Positions 32,866 to 44,437 of a stretch of 64,000 nucleotides of DNA are shown here, one piece after another; the first letter of the stretch is position 1, and each line of letters opens with the position of its first letter. The position numbers and the translations under genes are program-made. The stretch lies in the NCBI RefSeq assembly GCF_002575655.3, contig NC_053039.3, forward strand, positions 373,217,633-373,281,632, in the 5' to 3' direction. Under the pieces are notes generated by a model. That model saw only the letters and a program-made list of their open reading frames with translations. It made no database searches and had not been told where the DNA came from. Origin of the DNA: Aegilops tauschii subsp. strangulata (taxonomy: Eukaryota > Streptophyta > Magnoliopsida > Poales > Poaceae).

Positions 32866-35800
32866 ATGAACTTAGTACCTGATAGTATCTTGCTTGTCTA
32901 TGTTAATTGTAGACAGATGGCCCGTGCTGTTGTTCCGTTGAATTTTAATGCGTTCCTTGAGAAAGCAAAGTTGAAAGATGATGGTAGCAATTACACGGAC
33001 TGGGTCCGTAACTTGAGGATTATCCTCATTGCTGCACAGAAGAATTACGTCCTGGAAGCACCGCTGGGTGCTAGGCCTGCTGCAAGAGCAACGCTAGATG
33101 TTATGAACGTCTGGCAGAGCAAAGCTGATGACTACTCGATTGTTCAGTGTGCCATGCTTTACAGCTTAGAACTGGGTCTTCAACGACGTTTTGAACGTCA
33201 TGGAGCATATGAGATGTTCCAGGAGTTGAAGTTAATATTTCAAGCAAATGTCCGGATTGAGAGATATGAAGTCTCCAATAAGTTCTACAGCTGCAAGATG
33301 GAAGAGAATAGTTCTGTCAGTGAGCATATCCTCAAAATGTCTGGGTATAATAATCACTTGATTCAACTGGGAGTTAATCTTCCGGATGATAGCGTCATTG
33401 ATAGAATTCTTCAATCACTGCCACCAAGCTACAAGAGCTTCGTGATGAACTATAACATGCAAGGGATGAATAAGACAATTCCCGAGCTCTTCGCAATGCT
33501 AAAGGCTGCGGAGGTAGAAATCAAAAAGGAGCATCACGTGTTGATGGTCAATAAGACCACTAGTTTCAAGAAAAAGGGCAAAGGGAAGAAGAAGGGGAAC
33601 TTCAAGAAGAACAGCAAGCAAGTTGCTGTTCAGGAGAAGAAACCCAAATCTGGACCTAAGCCTGAGACTGAGTGCTTCTACTGCAAGCAGACTGGTCACT
33701 GGAAGCGGAACTGCCCCAAGTATTTGGCGGATAAGAAGGATGGCAAGGTGAACAAAGGTATATGTGATATACATGTTATTGATGTGTACCTTACCAGAGC
33801 TCGCAGTAGCACCTGGGTATTTGATACTGGTTCTGTTGCTAATATTTGCAACTCGAAACAGGGACTACGGATTAAGCGAACACTGGCCAAGGACGAGGTG
33901 ACGATGCGCGTGGGAAATGGTTCCAAAGTCGATGTGATCGCCGTCGGCACGCTACCTCTACATCTACCTTCGGGATTAGTATTAGACCTAAATAATTGTT
34001 ATTTGGTGCCAGCGTTGAGCATGAACATTATATCTGGATCTTGTTTGATGCGAGACGGTTATTCATTTAAATCAGAGAATAATGGTTGTTCTATTTATAT
34101 GAGTAATATCTTTTATGGTCATGCACCCTTAAAGAATGGTCTATTTTTAATGAATCTCGGTAGTAGTGACACACATATTCATAATGTCGAAGCCAAAAGA
34201 TGCAGAGTTGATAATGATAGTGCAACTTATTTGTGGCACTGCCGTTTAGGTCATATCGGTGTAAAGCGCATGAAGAAACTCCATAATGATGGACTTTTGG
34301 AATCACTTGATTATGAATCACTTGGTACTTGCGAACCGTGTCTCATGGGCAAGATGACTAAAACACCGTTCTCCGGAACTATGGAGAGAGCAACTGATTT
34401 GTTGGAAATCATACATTCAGATGTATGTGGTCTGATGAATATTGAGGCTCGTGGCGGATATCGTTATTTTCTCACCTTCACAGATGATTTGAGCAGATAT
34501 GGGTATATCTACTTAATGAAACATAAGACTGAAACATTTGAAAAGTTCAAAGAATTTCAGAGCGAAGTTGAAAATCATCGTAACAAGAAAATAAAGTTTC
34601 TACGATCAGATCGTGGAGGAGAATATTTGAGTTACGAGTTTGACCTACATTTGAAACAATGCGGAATAGTTTCGCAACTCACGCCACCCGGAACACCACA
34701 GCGTAATGGTGTGTCCGAACGTCGTAATCATACTTTACTAGATATGGTGCGATCTATGATGTCTCTTACTGATTTACCGCTATCATTTTGGGGTTATGCT
34801 TTAGAGACGGCTGCATTCACTCTAAATAGGGCACCATCAAAATCCATTGAGACGACGCCTTATGAACTATGGTTTGGCAAGAAACCAAAGTTGTCGTTTC
34901 TTAAAGTTTGGGGTTGCGATGCTTATGTGAAGAAACTTCAACCTGATAAGCTCGAACCTAAATCTGAAAAATGTGTCTTCATAGGATACCCAAAGGAGAC
35001 TGTTGGGTACACCTTCTATCACAGATCCGAAGGCAAGACATTCGTTGCTAAGAATGGATCCTTTCTAGAGAAGGAGTTTCTCTCGAAAGAAGTGAGTGGG
35101 AGGAAAGTAGAACTTGATGAGGTAACTGTACCTGCTCCCTTATTGGAAAGTAGATCATCACAGAAACCAGTTTCTGCGACACCTACACCAATTAGTGAGG
35201 AAGTTAATGATAATGATCATGAAACTTCAGATCAAGTTATTACTGAACCTCATAGGTCAACCAGATTAAGATCCGCACCAGAGTGGTACGGTAATCCTGT
35301 TCTGGAGGTTATGTTACTAGACCATGACGAACCTACAAACTATGAAGAAGCGATGGTGAGCCCAGATTCCGCAAAATGGCTTGAGGCCATGAAATCCGAG
35401 ATGGGATCCATGTATGAGAACAAAGTATGGACTTTGGTTGACTTGCCCGATGATCGGCAAGCCATTGAAAATAAATGGGTCTTCAAGAAGAAGACTGACG
35501 CTGACGGTAATGTTACTGTCTATAAAGCTCGACTTGTCGCGAAAGGTTTTCGACAAGTTCAAGGGATTGACTACGATGAGACCTTCTCACCCGTAGCGAT
35601 GCTTAAGTCTGTCCGAATCATGTTAGCAATTGCTGCATTTTATGATTATGAAATTTGGCAAATGGATGTCAAAACTGCATTCCTGAATGGATTTCTGGAA
35701 GAAGAGTTGTATATGATGCAACCGGAAGGTTTTGTTGATCCAAAGGGAGCTAACAAAGTGTGGAAGCTCCAGCGATCCATTTATGGACTGGTGCAAGCCT

Positions 35801-36903
35801 CTCGGAGTTGGAATAAACGCTTTGATAGTGTGATCAAAGCATTTGGTTTTATACAGACTTTTGGAGAAGCCTGTATTTACAAGAAAGTGAGTGGGAGCTC
35901 AGTAGCATTTCTGATATTATATGTGGATGACATATTGCTAATTGGAAATGATATAGAATTTCTGGATAGCATAAAGGGATACTTGAATAAGAGTTTTTCA
36001 ATGAAAGACCTCGGAGAAGCTGCATATATATTAGGCATCAAGATCTATAGAGATAGATCAAGACGCTTAATTGGACTTTCACAAAGCACATACCTTAACA
36101 AAGTTTTGAAGAAGTTCAAAATGGATCAAGCAAAGAAAGGGTTCTTGCCTGTACTACAAGGTGTGAGATTGAGTAAGACTCAATGCCCGACCACTGCAGA
36201 AGATAGTGAGAAGATGAAAGATGTTCCCTATGCTTCAGCCATAGGCTCTATCATGTATGCAATGCTGTGTACCAGACCTGATGTGTGCCTTGCTATAAGT
36301 TTAGCAGGGAGGTACCAAAGTAATCCAGGAGTGGATCACTGGACAGCGGTCAAGAACATCCTGAAATACCTGAAAAGGACTAAGGATATGTTTCTCGTTT
36401 ATGGAGGTGACAAAGAGCTCATCGTAAATGGTTACGTTGATGCAAGCTTTGACACTGATCCGGACGATTCTAAATCGCAAACCGGATACGTGTTTACATT
36501 GAACGGTGGAGCTGTCAGTTGGTGCAGCTCTAAGCAAAGTGTCATGGCGGGATCTACGTGTGAAGCTGAGTACATAGCTGCTTCGGAAGGAGCAAATGAA
36601 GGAGTCTGGATGAAGGAGTTCATATCCGATCTAGGTGTCATACCTAGTGCATCGGGACCAATGAAAATCTTTTGTGACAATACTGGTGCAATTGCCTTAG
36701 CAAAGGAATCCAGATTTCACAAGAGAACCAAGCACATCAAAAGACGCTTCAATTCCATCCGGGATTTAGTCCAGGTGGGAGACATAGAAATTTGCAAGAT
36801 ACATACGGATCTGAATGTTGCAGACCCGTTGACTAAGCCTCTTCCACGAGCAAAACATGATCAGCACCAAGACTCCATGGGTGTAAGAACCATTACTATG
36901 TAA
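32866..36903 (+). CDS. Copia gag-pol polyprotein
   Basis: One open frame of 1345 codons. The likely start is M18 (32917, MARAVVPLNFNAFLEKAKL), where gag homology begins. The order is: gag to about residue 250; CCHC zinc knuckle CFYCKQTGHWKRNC (270-283); protease active site WVFDTGS with D320; gag-pre-integrase HCRLGH; integrase with D519 (HSDVCG), D582 (RSDRGGEY) and E618 (GVSERRN), 35 residues between the last two. RT follows with KARLVAKGF, MDVKTAFLNG and YVDD at 1019-1022. RNase H comes last with D1192 (VDASFDTD) and AGSTCEAEYIA. The length is normal for the superfamily and no catalytic residue is missing, so the protein may be functional. Confidence 0.96.
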   Translation: MNLVPDSILLVYVNCRQMARAVVPLNFNAFLEKAKLKDDGSNYTDWVRNLRIILIAAQKNYVLEAPLGARPAARATLDVMNVWQSKADDYSIVQCAMLYSLELGLQRRFERHGAYEMFQELKLIFQANVRIERYEVSNKFYSCKMEENSSVSEHILKMSGYNNHLIQLGVNLPDDSVIDRILQSLPPSYKSFVMNYNMQGMNKTIPELFAMLKAAEVEIKKEHHVLMVNKTTSFKKKGKGKKKGNFKKNSKQVAVQEKKPKSGPKPETECFYCKQTGHWKRNCPKYLADKKDGKVNKGICDIHVIDVYLTRARSSTWVFDTGSVANICNSKQGLRIKRTLAKDEVTMRVGNGSKVDVIAVGTLPLHLPSGLVLDLNNCYLVPALSMNIISGSCLMRDGYSFKSENNGCSIYMSNIFYGHAPLKNGLFLMNLGSSDTHIHNVEAKRCRVDNDSATYLWHCRLGHIGVKRMKKLHNDGLLESLDYESLGTCEPCLMGKMTKTPFSGTMERATDLLEIIHSDVCGLMNIEARGGYRYFLTFTDDLSRYGYIYLMKHKTETFEKFKEFQSEVENHRNKKIKFLRSDRGGEYLSYEFDLHLKQCGIVSQLTPPGTPQRNGVSERRNHTLLDMVRSMMSLTDLPLSFWGYALETAAFTLNRAPSKSIETTPYELWFGKKPKLSFLKVWGCDAYVKKLQPDKLEPKSEKCVFIGYPKETVGYTFYHRSEGKTFVAKNGSFLEKEFLSKEVSGRKVELDEVTVPAPLLESRSSQKPVSATPTPISEEVNDNDHETSDQVITEPHRSTRLRSAPEWYGNPVLEVMLLDHDEPTNYEEAMVSPDSAKWLEAMKSEMGSMYENKVWTLVDLPDDRQAIENKWVFKKKTDADGNVTVYKARLVAKGFRQVQGIDYDETFSPVAMLKSVRIMLAIAAFYDYEIWQMDVKTAFLNGFLEEELYMMQPEGFVDPKGANKVWKLQRSIYGLVQASRSWNKRFDSVIKAFGFIQTFGEACIYKKVSGSSVAFLILYVDDILLIGNDIEFLDSIKGYLNKSFSMKDLGEAAYILGIKIYRDRSRRLIGLSQSTYLNKVLKKFKMDQAKKGFLPVLQGVRLSKTQCPTTAEDSEKMKDVPYASAIGSIMYAMLCTRPDVCLAISLAGRYQSNPGVDHWTAVKNILKYLKRTKDMFLVYGGDKELIVNGYVDASFDTDPDDSKSQTGYVFTLNGGAVSWCSSKQSVMAGSTCEAEYIAASEGANEGVWMKEFISDLGVIPSASGPMKIFCDNTGAIALAKESRFHKRTKHIKRRFNSIRDLVQVGDIEICKIHTDLNVADPLTKPLPRAKHDQHQDSMGVRTITM

Positions 36904-36925
36904 TCTAGATTATTGACTCTAGTGC

Positions 36926-36936
36926 AAGTGGGAGAC
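36926..36936 (+). other. Polypurine tract of the Copia element
   Basis: AAGTGGGAGAC directly before the 3' LTR, the standard plant Copia second-strand primer. Confidence 0.7.
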
Positions 36937-38673
36937 TGAAGGAAATATGCCCTAGAGGCAATAATAAAGTTATTATTTATTTCCTTATATCATGATAAAA
37001 GTTTATTATTCATGCTAGAATTGTATTAACCGGAAACATAATACATGTGTGAATACATAGACAAACAGAGTGTCACTAGTATGCCTCTACTTGACTAGCT
37101 CGTTGATCAAAGATGGTTATGTTTCCTATCCATAGACATGAGTTGTCATTTGATTAACGGGATCACATCATTAGGAGAATGATGTGATTGACTTGACCCA
37201 TTCCGTTAGCTTAGCACTCGATCGTTTAGTATGTTGCTATTGCTTTCTTCAGGACTTATACATGTTCCTATGACTATGAGATTATGCAACTCCCGTTTAC
37301 CGGAGGAACACTTTGTGTGCTACCAAACGACACAACGTAACTGGGTGATTATAAAGGTGCTCTATAGGTGTCTCCAAAGGTACTTGTTGGGTTGGCGTAT
37401 TTCGAGATTAGGATTTGTCACTCCGATTGTCGGACAGGTATCTCTGGGCCCACTCAGTAATACACATCACTATAAGCCTTGCAAGCATTGTGACTAATGA
37501 GTTAGTTGCGGGATGATGTATTACGGAACGAGTAAAGAGACTTGCCGGTAATGAGATTGAACTAGGTATTGAGATACCGACGATCGAATCTCGGGCAAGT
37601 AACATATCGATGACAAAGGGAACAACGTATGTTGTTATGCGGTCTGACCGATAAAGATCTTCGTAGAATATGTGGGAACCAATATGAGCATCCAGGTTCC
37701 GCTATTGGTTATTGACCGGAGAGGTGTCTCGGTCATGTCTACATAGTTCTCGAACCGGTAGGGTCCGCACGCTTAACGTTACGATGACAGTTATATTATG
37801 AGTTTATATGTTTTGATGTACCGAAGGTTGTTCGGAGTCCCGGATGTGATCACGGACATGACGAGGAGTCTCGAAATGGTCGAGACATAAAGATTGATAT
37901 ATTGGAAGCCTATGTTTGGACATCGGAAGTGTTCCGGGTGAAATCGGGATTTTTCCGGAGTACCGGGAGGTTACCGGAACCCCCCGGTAACTTGATGGGC
38001 CTTAGTGGGCCTAGGTGGAAGAGAGGAGAGGAGGCCAGGGCAGGGCCGCACGCCCCTCCCCCCAGTCCGAATAGGACAAGGAGAGGGGGGCGGCGCCCCC
38101 CCTTTCCTTCCTCCCCTCCACCTCTTCCCCCTCTCTCTCCTAGTCCAACATGGAAAAGGGGGGGAGTCCTACTCCCGGTAGGAGTAGGACTCCTCCTGGC
38201 GCGCCTCTCCCCTTGGCCGGCCGAACCCCCCCCCTTGCTCCTTTATATACGGGGGCAGGGGGGCACCTCTAGACACACAATTGATCATTGATCTCTTAGC
38301 CGTGTGCGGTGCCCCCCTCCACCATATTACACCTCGATAATATCGTAGCGGTGCTTAGGCGAAGCCCTGCGTCGGTAGAACATCATCATTGTCACCACGC
38401 CATCATGCTGACGAAACTCTCCCTCAATACTCGGCTGGATCGGAGTTCGAGGGACGTCATCGAGCTGAACGTGTGCTGAACTCGGAGGTGCCGTACGTTC
38501 GGTACTTGATCGGTCGGATCGTGAAGACGTACGACTACATCAACCGCGTTGTGTTAACGCTTCCGCTTTCGGTCTACGAGGGTACGTGGATAACACTCTC
38601 CCCTCTCGTTGCTATGCATCACCATGATCTTGCGTGTGTGTAGAATTTTTTTGAAATTACTACGTTCCCAACA
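36937..38673 (+). repeat. 3' LTR of the Copia element
   Basis: 1737 bp, TGAAGGAAATATG to CCCAACA, followed by the target duplication TGATT. Confidence 0.96.
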
Positions 38674-38684
38674 TGATTGTAGTG

Positions 38685-39689
38685 TCGCGTTAGCAGCATC
38701 CTGCAGTAGTGGGTTGGAGACGAATGGAGTGCTAGTGTCCCCGAGAGGCGGGCCACGGGGAGGACAAGGGTGTGTGTGTCTAGCCTGTCCGTGCGATGTC
38801 TGTTTCACCCCAAACGCGGCGCAAGTTTGGGCCGGGAATGGGTCGAAAACAGACGAAAACCGGACATTTATCCGTTTGGGGCCGCTTGTTGGGCCGCGCT
38901 ATTCGTCCGTTCTACCCCAAACGGACTAGGACGAATGGGATGGGGTCGCGCGCTGGAGTTAGCCTAACGGTTATCGAACATGCCACAGAGCATTCGATGA
39001 GAAAACCTTTCTAAGGCAACGACCGATTTTTATCATTTGGATAGAAATTACTCAATCATCAGGCACCATCGTATAACCTTTTCTTTTTTCCTTTTCCTTT
39101 TTAAGTTTTTCATAGGCCGCTGATGCGGGATGCAAATATAGTTGCGCATCGGTAATGGATGTGACGATAGGTGGGGGAGGTCGATGGACATGTGTGTAAC
39201 TGCAATTGCGTGTTTGTGTGTGGGGGGTGCAGATGTGCAATTGCGCTACGCCAGAGTGTGAGCAATTGCAATTTCGCTTGGGCAATAGATGTGCAATTGC
39301 ACTAGGCTTGCGGAGCGTGGTATGCGGTGCGTGTGACAGGATACAATTGTAGTTGCACATAGCCGACAAACGTGCATTTGCGCCAACATAGAGGGCATGT
39401 AATTGTAGTTAGGCTAGGCCAATCACCATGCAACGGTACTTGCACGTGGCTGCAGTTGTGCAAGTAATTGTAAAAAAACTAAAACCCACATGAATCACTG
39501 AACGTAGATCAGATGATTTAAAAGTTGGTGATTTTTTCAGCGAATACTCAAATGTTGCGTATCATTCCATTGATAGAAGAGTAGAGAAAAATGTACAGGT
39601 GAGGTTACATCACAAGAGACGTACGTTGAAAGGTGTGATAATGATGCTTAGAGCAGAAGGAAAGGTTCGCTGAGCCCAACTACAGTGAA
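38685..39689. other. Repetitive non-coding region right of CACTA H
   Basis: 38790-38960 has GTTTGGGGCCGC and CCCCAAACGGAC words of a kind scattered through Triticeae DNA, probably a DNA-transposon remnant. 39120-39450 has repeated GCAATTGC palindromes in degenerate units. No gene recognised. Confidence 0.4.
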
Positions 39690-42595
39690 CAAACTCTATT
39701 TGAATCAAGCTTTCGCCCCCTTTTTTAAATAATGCAACCACCATATCCAGACAAGTAGTACAAGCGTCTTAACAAAAGTAAAATCAGTCTATTGGGGCAT
39801 TAGCATAAACATAAACATGCCCAAAAGAAAGAAGGAAAGAAAATGGGAAAAAAGACCACCAAGTGGCCAGAAGCTCAAGTGTGCCGAGTCGAAGCCAGCT
39901 GTCGTGCTTGAGTAGTCATCGCATCCATGATAAGGACAAGCCGGTAGTGATACCACTGTGTAGAAAGCGGGTGTCAGTGTTGCAAGAATGCAAGGAATTT
40001 GAAAACAGAGTAAGAGGCCCATCACAGGAAAATCTGCTCAATAACCATCTTGTCATGCGTCGTCCACAGAGTTCAAGTCAGCACCACGAACACAAGGCAG
40101 AAAAGGCGTCTCCTCCTTTCGGTTTGTTTGGCACGGGTTTGGAGGAACCCAGCCAGGTGCAAGGCTTCCCGGTCAGGTCCCAGAGCGTGAGAGACTAAGC
40201 TCCAAAGTATCTTGCTGCAATGCAAGAGAATAAAATATGAGTACCAGTCTTTGGAACCACACAGAGGGGCATATTCCATCTCTGGAGCCATGCCACTAGG
40301 TCACCTCTATCTCAGATGGGGGGCAGTCTCGCAGTAGCTGACAAACAAAGATTTTGATGTTGAGAGGGAGGGGATCCTTTCGTAGAGGAAGGATCCAGGG
40401 CAGGAACGGTCTGCGGCACAAGGCATGGTAGGCGAAGCCAACCGAGAAAATCCCTGAGGGTGTTAGTCAGCACGACATGGTGTCCGGATAGTCTGCGAGC
40501 ACCGGAGAGAGGGTATCCAATAAGTTGGCCCACTCCTCCGCCTCCACATGGTCAAATGACCATAGGAACATTATGTTCCACTGGCCATTTTGAGCCGCCG
40601 TGGAAACCAAAGTCAACAGATTTGAGCAAATAGAAAACACGTTTGGGAACTTCGTACACAATGTAGACCCCTCCCACCCAGCCAAGATAGGGTCCCCTCT
40701 CCACTACCAACGGAAAGTGTAAGCCCAAGCCGAATCTCATGCTTGATCCATTGGATGGATAGCCAGAATTGAGAGCCCTCTCGGTGCTCATAGGCAAGTA
40801 GGGGTCGGGCATGTAGGTACTTCACTTGAAAAAGTTGAAGCCAAAGCCCCGCTTCCCATGAAGGATCCGCTAGACCCACCTAAGCAGGATGGAGCCATTC
40901 ATGTGACGGGACATAAGGATGTCAATCCCTTCCAGGTCCTTAGGTAGGGAGATATCAACCCACTCCACAATACGGTATTTCTATTGGCCATCCACCGTCT
41001 ACCAGAAGAAGCGGGAAAAGTCTTCATCAGAGCAGCTATGACCCCCCCCTCTCGCAGTATATATAACCCCATCATATACATGGGAAGACTAGAAAGGGAG
41101 GAGTTGATAAGCAGGGTCATACTCCCTTTAAACATAATATGCCCGCACCAAGGCTCAAAGACGTGACCCGTCCCATAAGCAGGTCGAACTCACTTAGGGG
41201 TATCCTCAAATCCGACATCAGCATCCCTAAGTAAGCAATGAGAAAGGAGGACAAACTCTAGTTTAGGTTGTCCGCAATCCGCTGCCACTCATCATCCGAG
41301 TACCCAAAAACTATAACTGCGGTCTTGTCAAAGTTAATCCGGACATGGCCTCGAAGCATAGGAGGAACTTGAGATTAATAATATCAAGATTCGAACCTCC
41401 CGCCATAATCATGGTATCATTCGCATGTTGCAGATGTGTGACACTCCCACCACGTATTAAATGCCCAACCACACCAGTGATATGGCTGACCATCCTAGCT
41501 TTATCCGGGATAGCCACAAGGGCGTCAACCACAAAGTTAAAGGGGAGGGGTGAAATAGGATCTCCCTGCCTCAACACTCAGGAAGACCTAGAAAAGGGGC
41601 ATACCTCCCATTAATATTAATGGCGGTGCTGCCATACCGAACCAAACTCATGATCCACGAACACCACCGAGCATCGAACCCTCGTCTCTCAAGAGCTAAG
41701 TGAAGAAAGGACGAATCGAGGCAATCGTAGGCCTTCTCGAAATCTAGGTTAAGAAAAAACGCCTTTATGCAAGCGTGTCCTAACCTGATGCACTATCTCT
41801 TGAAGCGCCAAAAATCTGTCATGAATATGATGACCCTCCAGGAAAGCATATTGGTATGGGTGAGAAACACGCTGCACCAACGGGGCAAAGTGTGATGCAA
41901 ATACCTTTGAGAAAATCCACTACAACCTATTAATAAGGGTAACTAGCTGAAAGTGTTGAATGTCCGTCGCCCCGACTATTTTGGGGATCAGGGTAATGGC
42001 ACCAAACTGAGCCAAGACATGTCAAGAGTCGCAGACTCCCATTATAGAATTCCTTAAACATAGGCATGACCAACGGGTGCAGCAATGGCTAGAACTTTTA
42101 AAAGAAGGCCACCGGTAAGCCATCGGGAATGATGTCGAACTAGCCTTCATCCCAACAATGGCTCACCCCACCTCCTATGGCAAGAATGGCATAGTGAGGT
42201 TGCCATTCTCACTCGCAGATACTTTGGGCTCTACTGGCCAACAATTCTTCCAGAGAAACCCCCAAGCGGGGTTTCACTGTGAAGAGATCCTTATTGGAGT
42301 AAATGTGGACCACGTCTCCCCAGATTGCTCGAGGAGGACATCCCCGTCCCACAAACACGGGATAGAACACTTTTGCCGCCTCAAAATAAGCGGTGTTGGT
42401 GCCCCCCTTCAAAAGCCAATTTTGACCCCTCTCCCCCTCCCCGCCAGAAGAGCTCCTTAAATTATTTTAAGGTGCGCCAGAAGAGCTCCTCACCCTTGAA
42501 GATTTCCATAAGGGAGCTCTAGGTTAGGGTTTAGGGCTGAAGCCACTTCGGCAAGCACATCCACTGACTTAATCTGATCGAGAAGGGCTCCCTTA
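39690..42595 (-). mobile_element. Decayed LINE (non-LTR retrotransposon), 3' part
   Basis: Minus-strand fragments of a LINE reverse transcriptase: LRQGDPISPLPFNFVVDALV and, where YADD is expected, QHANDTMIM (41311-41577). Downstream is the post-RT region LWLQLFQVKYLHARPLLAYEHREGSQFW with IKHEIRLGL (40613-40879). Upstream toward 42460 are weaker matches. Many stops and frameshifts. The 3' end near 39700 shows a plus-strand TTTTTTAAATAATG stretch as expected for a LINE tail. The element is split by CACTA J and resumes at 46871. The changed active-site loop means it cannot be active. Confidence 0.8.
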
Positions 42596-42869
42596 CACTA
42601 CTAGGAAAATGCTTATAGATAGAAGTTTAGCAGTAGCGCCTGTTTAAGCACCCACGCTACTGGTATTTACCAGTAGCGCCTGGTACAGAAACACGCTACT
42701 ACTACTAAATAACAGCAGCGTTCGTTAGCTTGGGCCGCGCTGCTGTTACATGGGCCGCAGGGAAAAAAGGTAGCCCACTTACCTGTAGCGTTTGTTTCGA
42801 ACGGGCGCTACAGCTAGTGGGCTTAGCAGTAGCGCCGGCCTCTACCCAGCGCTACTACTAGAGGAAAGG

Positions 42870-44437
42870 AAAACCGGCCCGCGCGCCCCCCGCACCCCTC
42901 ACTCTCACATCGATCCCCTCCGCCCGACGCCGCCGCCGCGGTTAGGGTTCCTCCCTGGCCGCCTCAACCCCGCCGACGGCGCCGTGCACCGCCACCACGC
43001 GCTGTCGCCTCTCGCCTCCTCCGACGCTCCAGCCCCATAAGTCCCTCTCGATCTCCTCCTCCCTACGCGCGCCACCACTAGGCTACGATCGATTCGTCGC
43101 GGCGGCTCACCATGTTTTTGGATTTCGCGTGGGGGAAAGGGATTTAGGGATTGCACGGTGGCTCCGCACTTCGATGCGACGTGTTCCAGGCTTGTTTCCT
43201 CGCGTAATTGGGGAGAGAGTAGAGAGAGGGGTTAGGTGAGAGAAGTAGAGGCTTTTTGTTGCTCACCGAAAGTTGGGTTTCAATTCTTGATTAGTAGTTT
43301 AGCACATATATGAACACCACTGGTTGTTGGAACTAATCCAGATGCACAAGTTTGGTCAGCCAAAATCTTGGTCGAATCCAGGAGACAGAAAAGGAAGTGG
43401 GTAGAGGCGGGAGGGGGGGATTGAGGGCTGCAGAAGGGAGCGAGTGAACTGACCTGAGCGATTGCGCTTGGATTTCGGCATGGCAGAGGCTTGGTTTCTT
43501 CTTCCTTGGCTGTTGTCCCTGGAGCAGTGGCGGCGGTGGTGCCTAGTGTTCTAGGGTTTAGAAAGGGGTTCTCTCTCTCGTCCCGCCTTGACGAAGTAGA
43601 GGCGCAGACCAGGCCTGAGTTGGGCTAGAGCAGGCATATTAGATAGAGGCCCGAGCGGTTGATGCAAAGGGAAGCATACACTTGCAGTCTTGTTTCATTG
43701 CCTTTTAGGAGTAGGAGGAGGTCAGCCGGTGACGGCATCGATCCACCAGCACCCGGCCGTTAATGGAATGATGGACCCAAATCGCTATCCATCTGATGCT
43801 GTTAGTGAGCCCATTTTGGTAGATTTCAGAAAAAGAAAACACAGAGAGACAGAGAGTTGTATCTGATCTAAAAGGGGGGTGTTTGCCTTTTATAGTTTTA
43901 GTTATTGTGCATCTGATGCCAAAGGTGGAATGGATGTTTACTTATTGTGTTTTGTGAATCTTGTGTCGTGCTGTTTTGAAAGATTCTAAGATGGTTCAAC
44001 TTTTGGATGTGGGAATAGATAAAGTGTTCCCCTGGATTGATCCACTTAGTTCAGTTGTCCTTGATGAGGATGGAAGTGTTTTTACCCTTGTGTCAGGGCT
44101 GGGAGTTGTCCTTTATGAGGATGGAAGAGTTATTGCTCTGCTTTGCCATGCTTGCAGAGATAATGCATAATTGATATTTGTGTAAATAAATGGTATTTTA
44201 TCTATTGATGATCTTATTGCTGCCTTATAGCTGCCTCGATTAATGTGTGAATAAATGGCATTTTATCTACTAATAATGCAGAATTAGGCTGTTTTTGAAC
44301 TACTTTTGCGTGTCTGCTTGCGCAATAATGGCAATATGCCATTTATCTTATTATTAGGCTTTGTTTGGGTTACATGATCTCTATTAGGTTATTGTCTGAA
44401 CTGAACTACAATTTAGTTGTTATTTTGCTTTAGGGAA
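42870..44437 (+). other. Leader/intron-like region of the captured gene in CACTA J
   Basis: 42880-43090 is GC rich with CGCC/CTCC clusters like a grass 5' UTR or first exon, followed by AT-richer, intron-like sequence. A plus frame at 43961-44170 contains two copies of a VVL(D/Y)EDG(S/R)V motif but has no recognised family. The boundary with the B3 exons is uncertain. Confidence 0.4.

Larger units (their letters stand above)
29940..38673 (+). mobile_element. Complete Copia LTR retrotransposon
   Basis: 8734 bp: LTR 29940-31673, PBS, a 1345-codon gag-pol frame (32866-36903), purine tract, LTR 36937-38673. The 5-bp flanks are identical, TGATT at 29935-29939 and 38674-38678. LTRs begin TGAAG and end CCCAACA. 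By eye the LTRs differ at roughly 35-40 positions in 1735 (about 2%). This would be under a million years at the grass rate of 1.3e-8 per site per year. Domain order (protease, integrase, RT, RNase H) is Copia. The GAAATATGCCCTAGAGGCAA LTR start recalls the Triticeae Angela/WIS/BARE group. Confidence 0.96.
21301..38684. mobile_element. Possible gene-carrying CACTA element H (right end seen, left end not)
   Basis: Removing the Copia insertion with its target duplication joins GGGTCTC to TGATTGTAGTG. Its inverse, CACTACAATCAGAGACC, has the CACTA terminus. The bases after it are TCG (38685-38687). Left of Copia are subterminal repeats and CATCGCAAACGG words recurring to 27230. The AP2-like ORF, the 500-bp array and the two unknown/DUF295 genes could all be cargo. 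No left CACTA terminus was found between 21301 and 29500, so the extent is hypothetical and it may begin left of the window. Confidence 0.35.
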
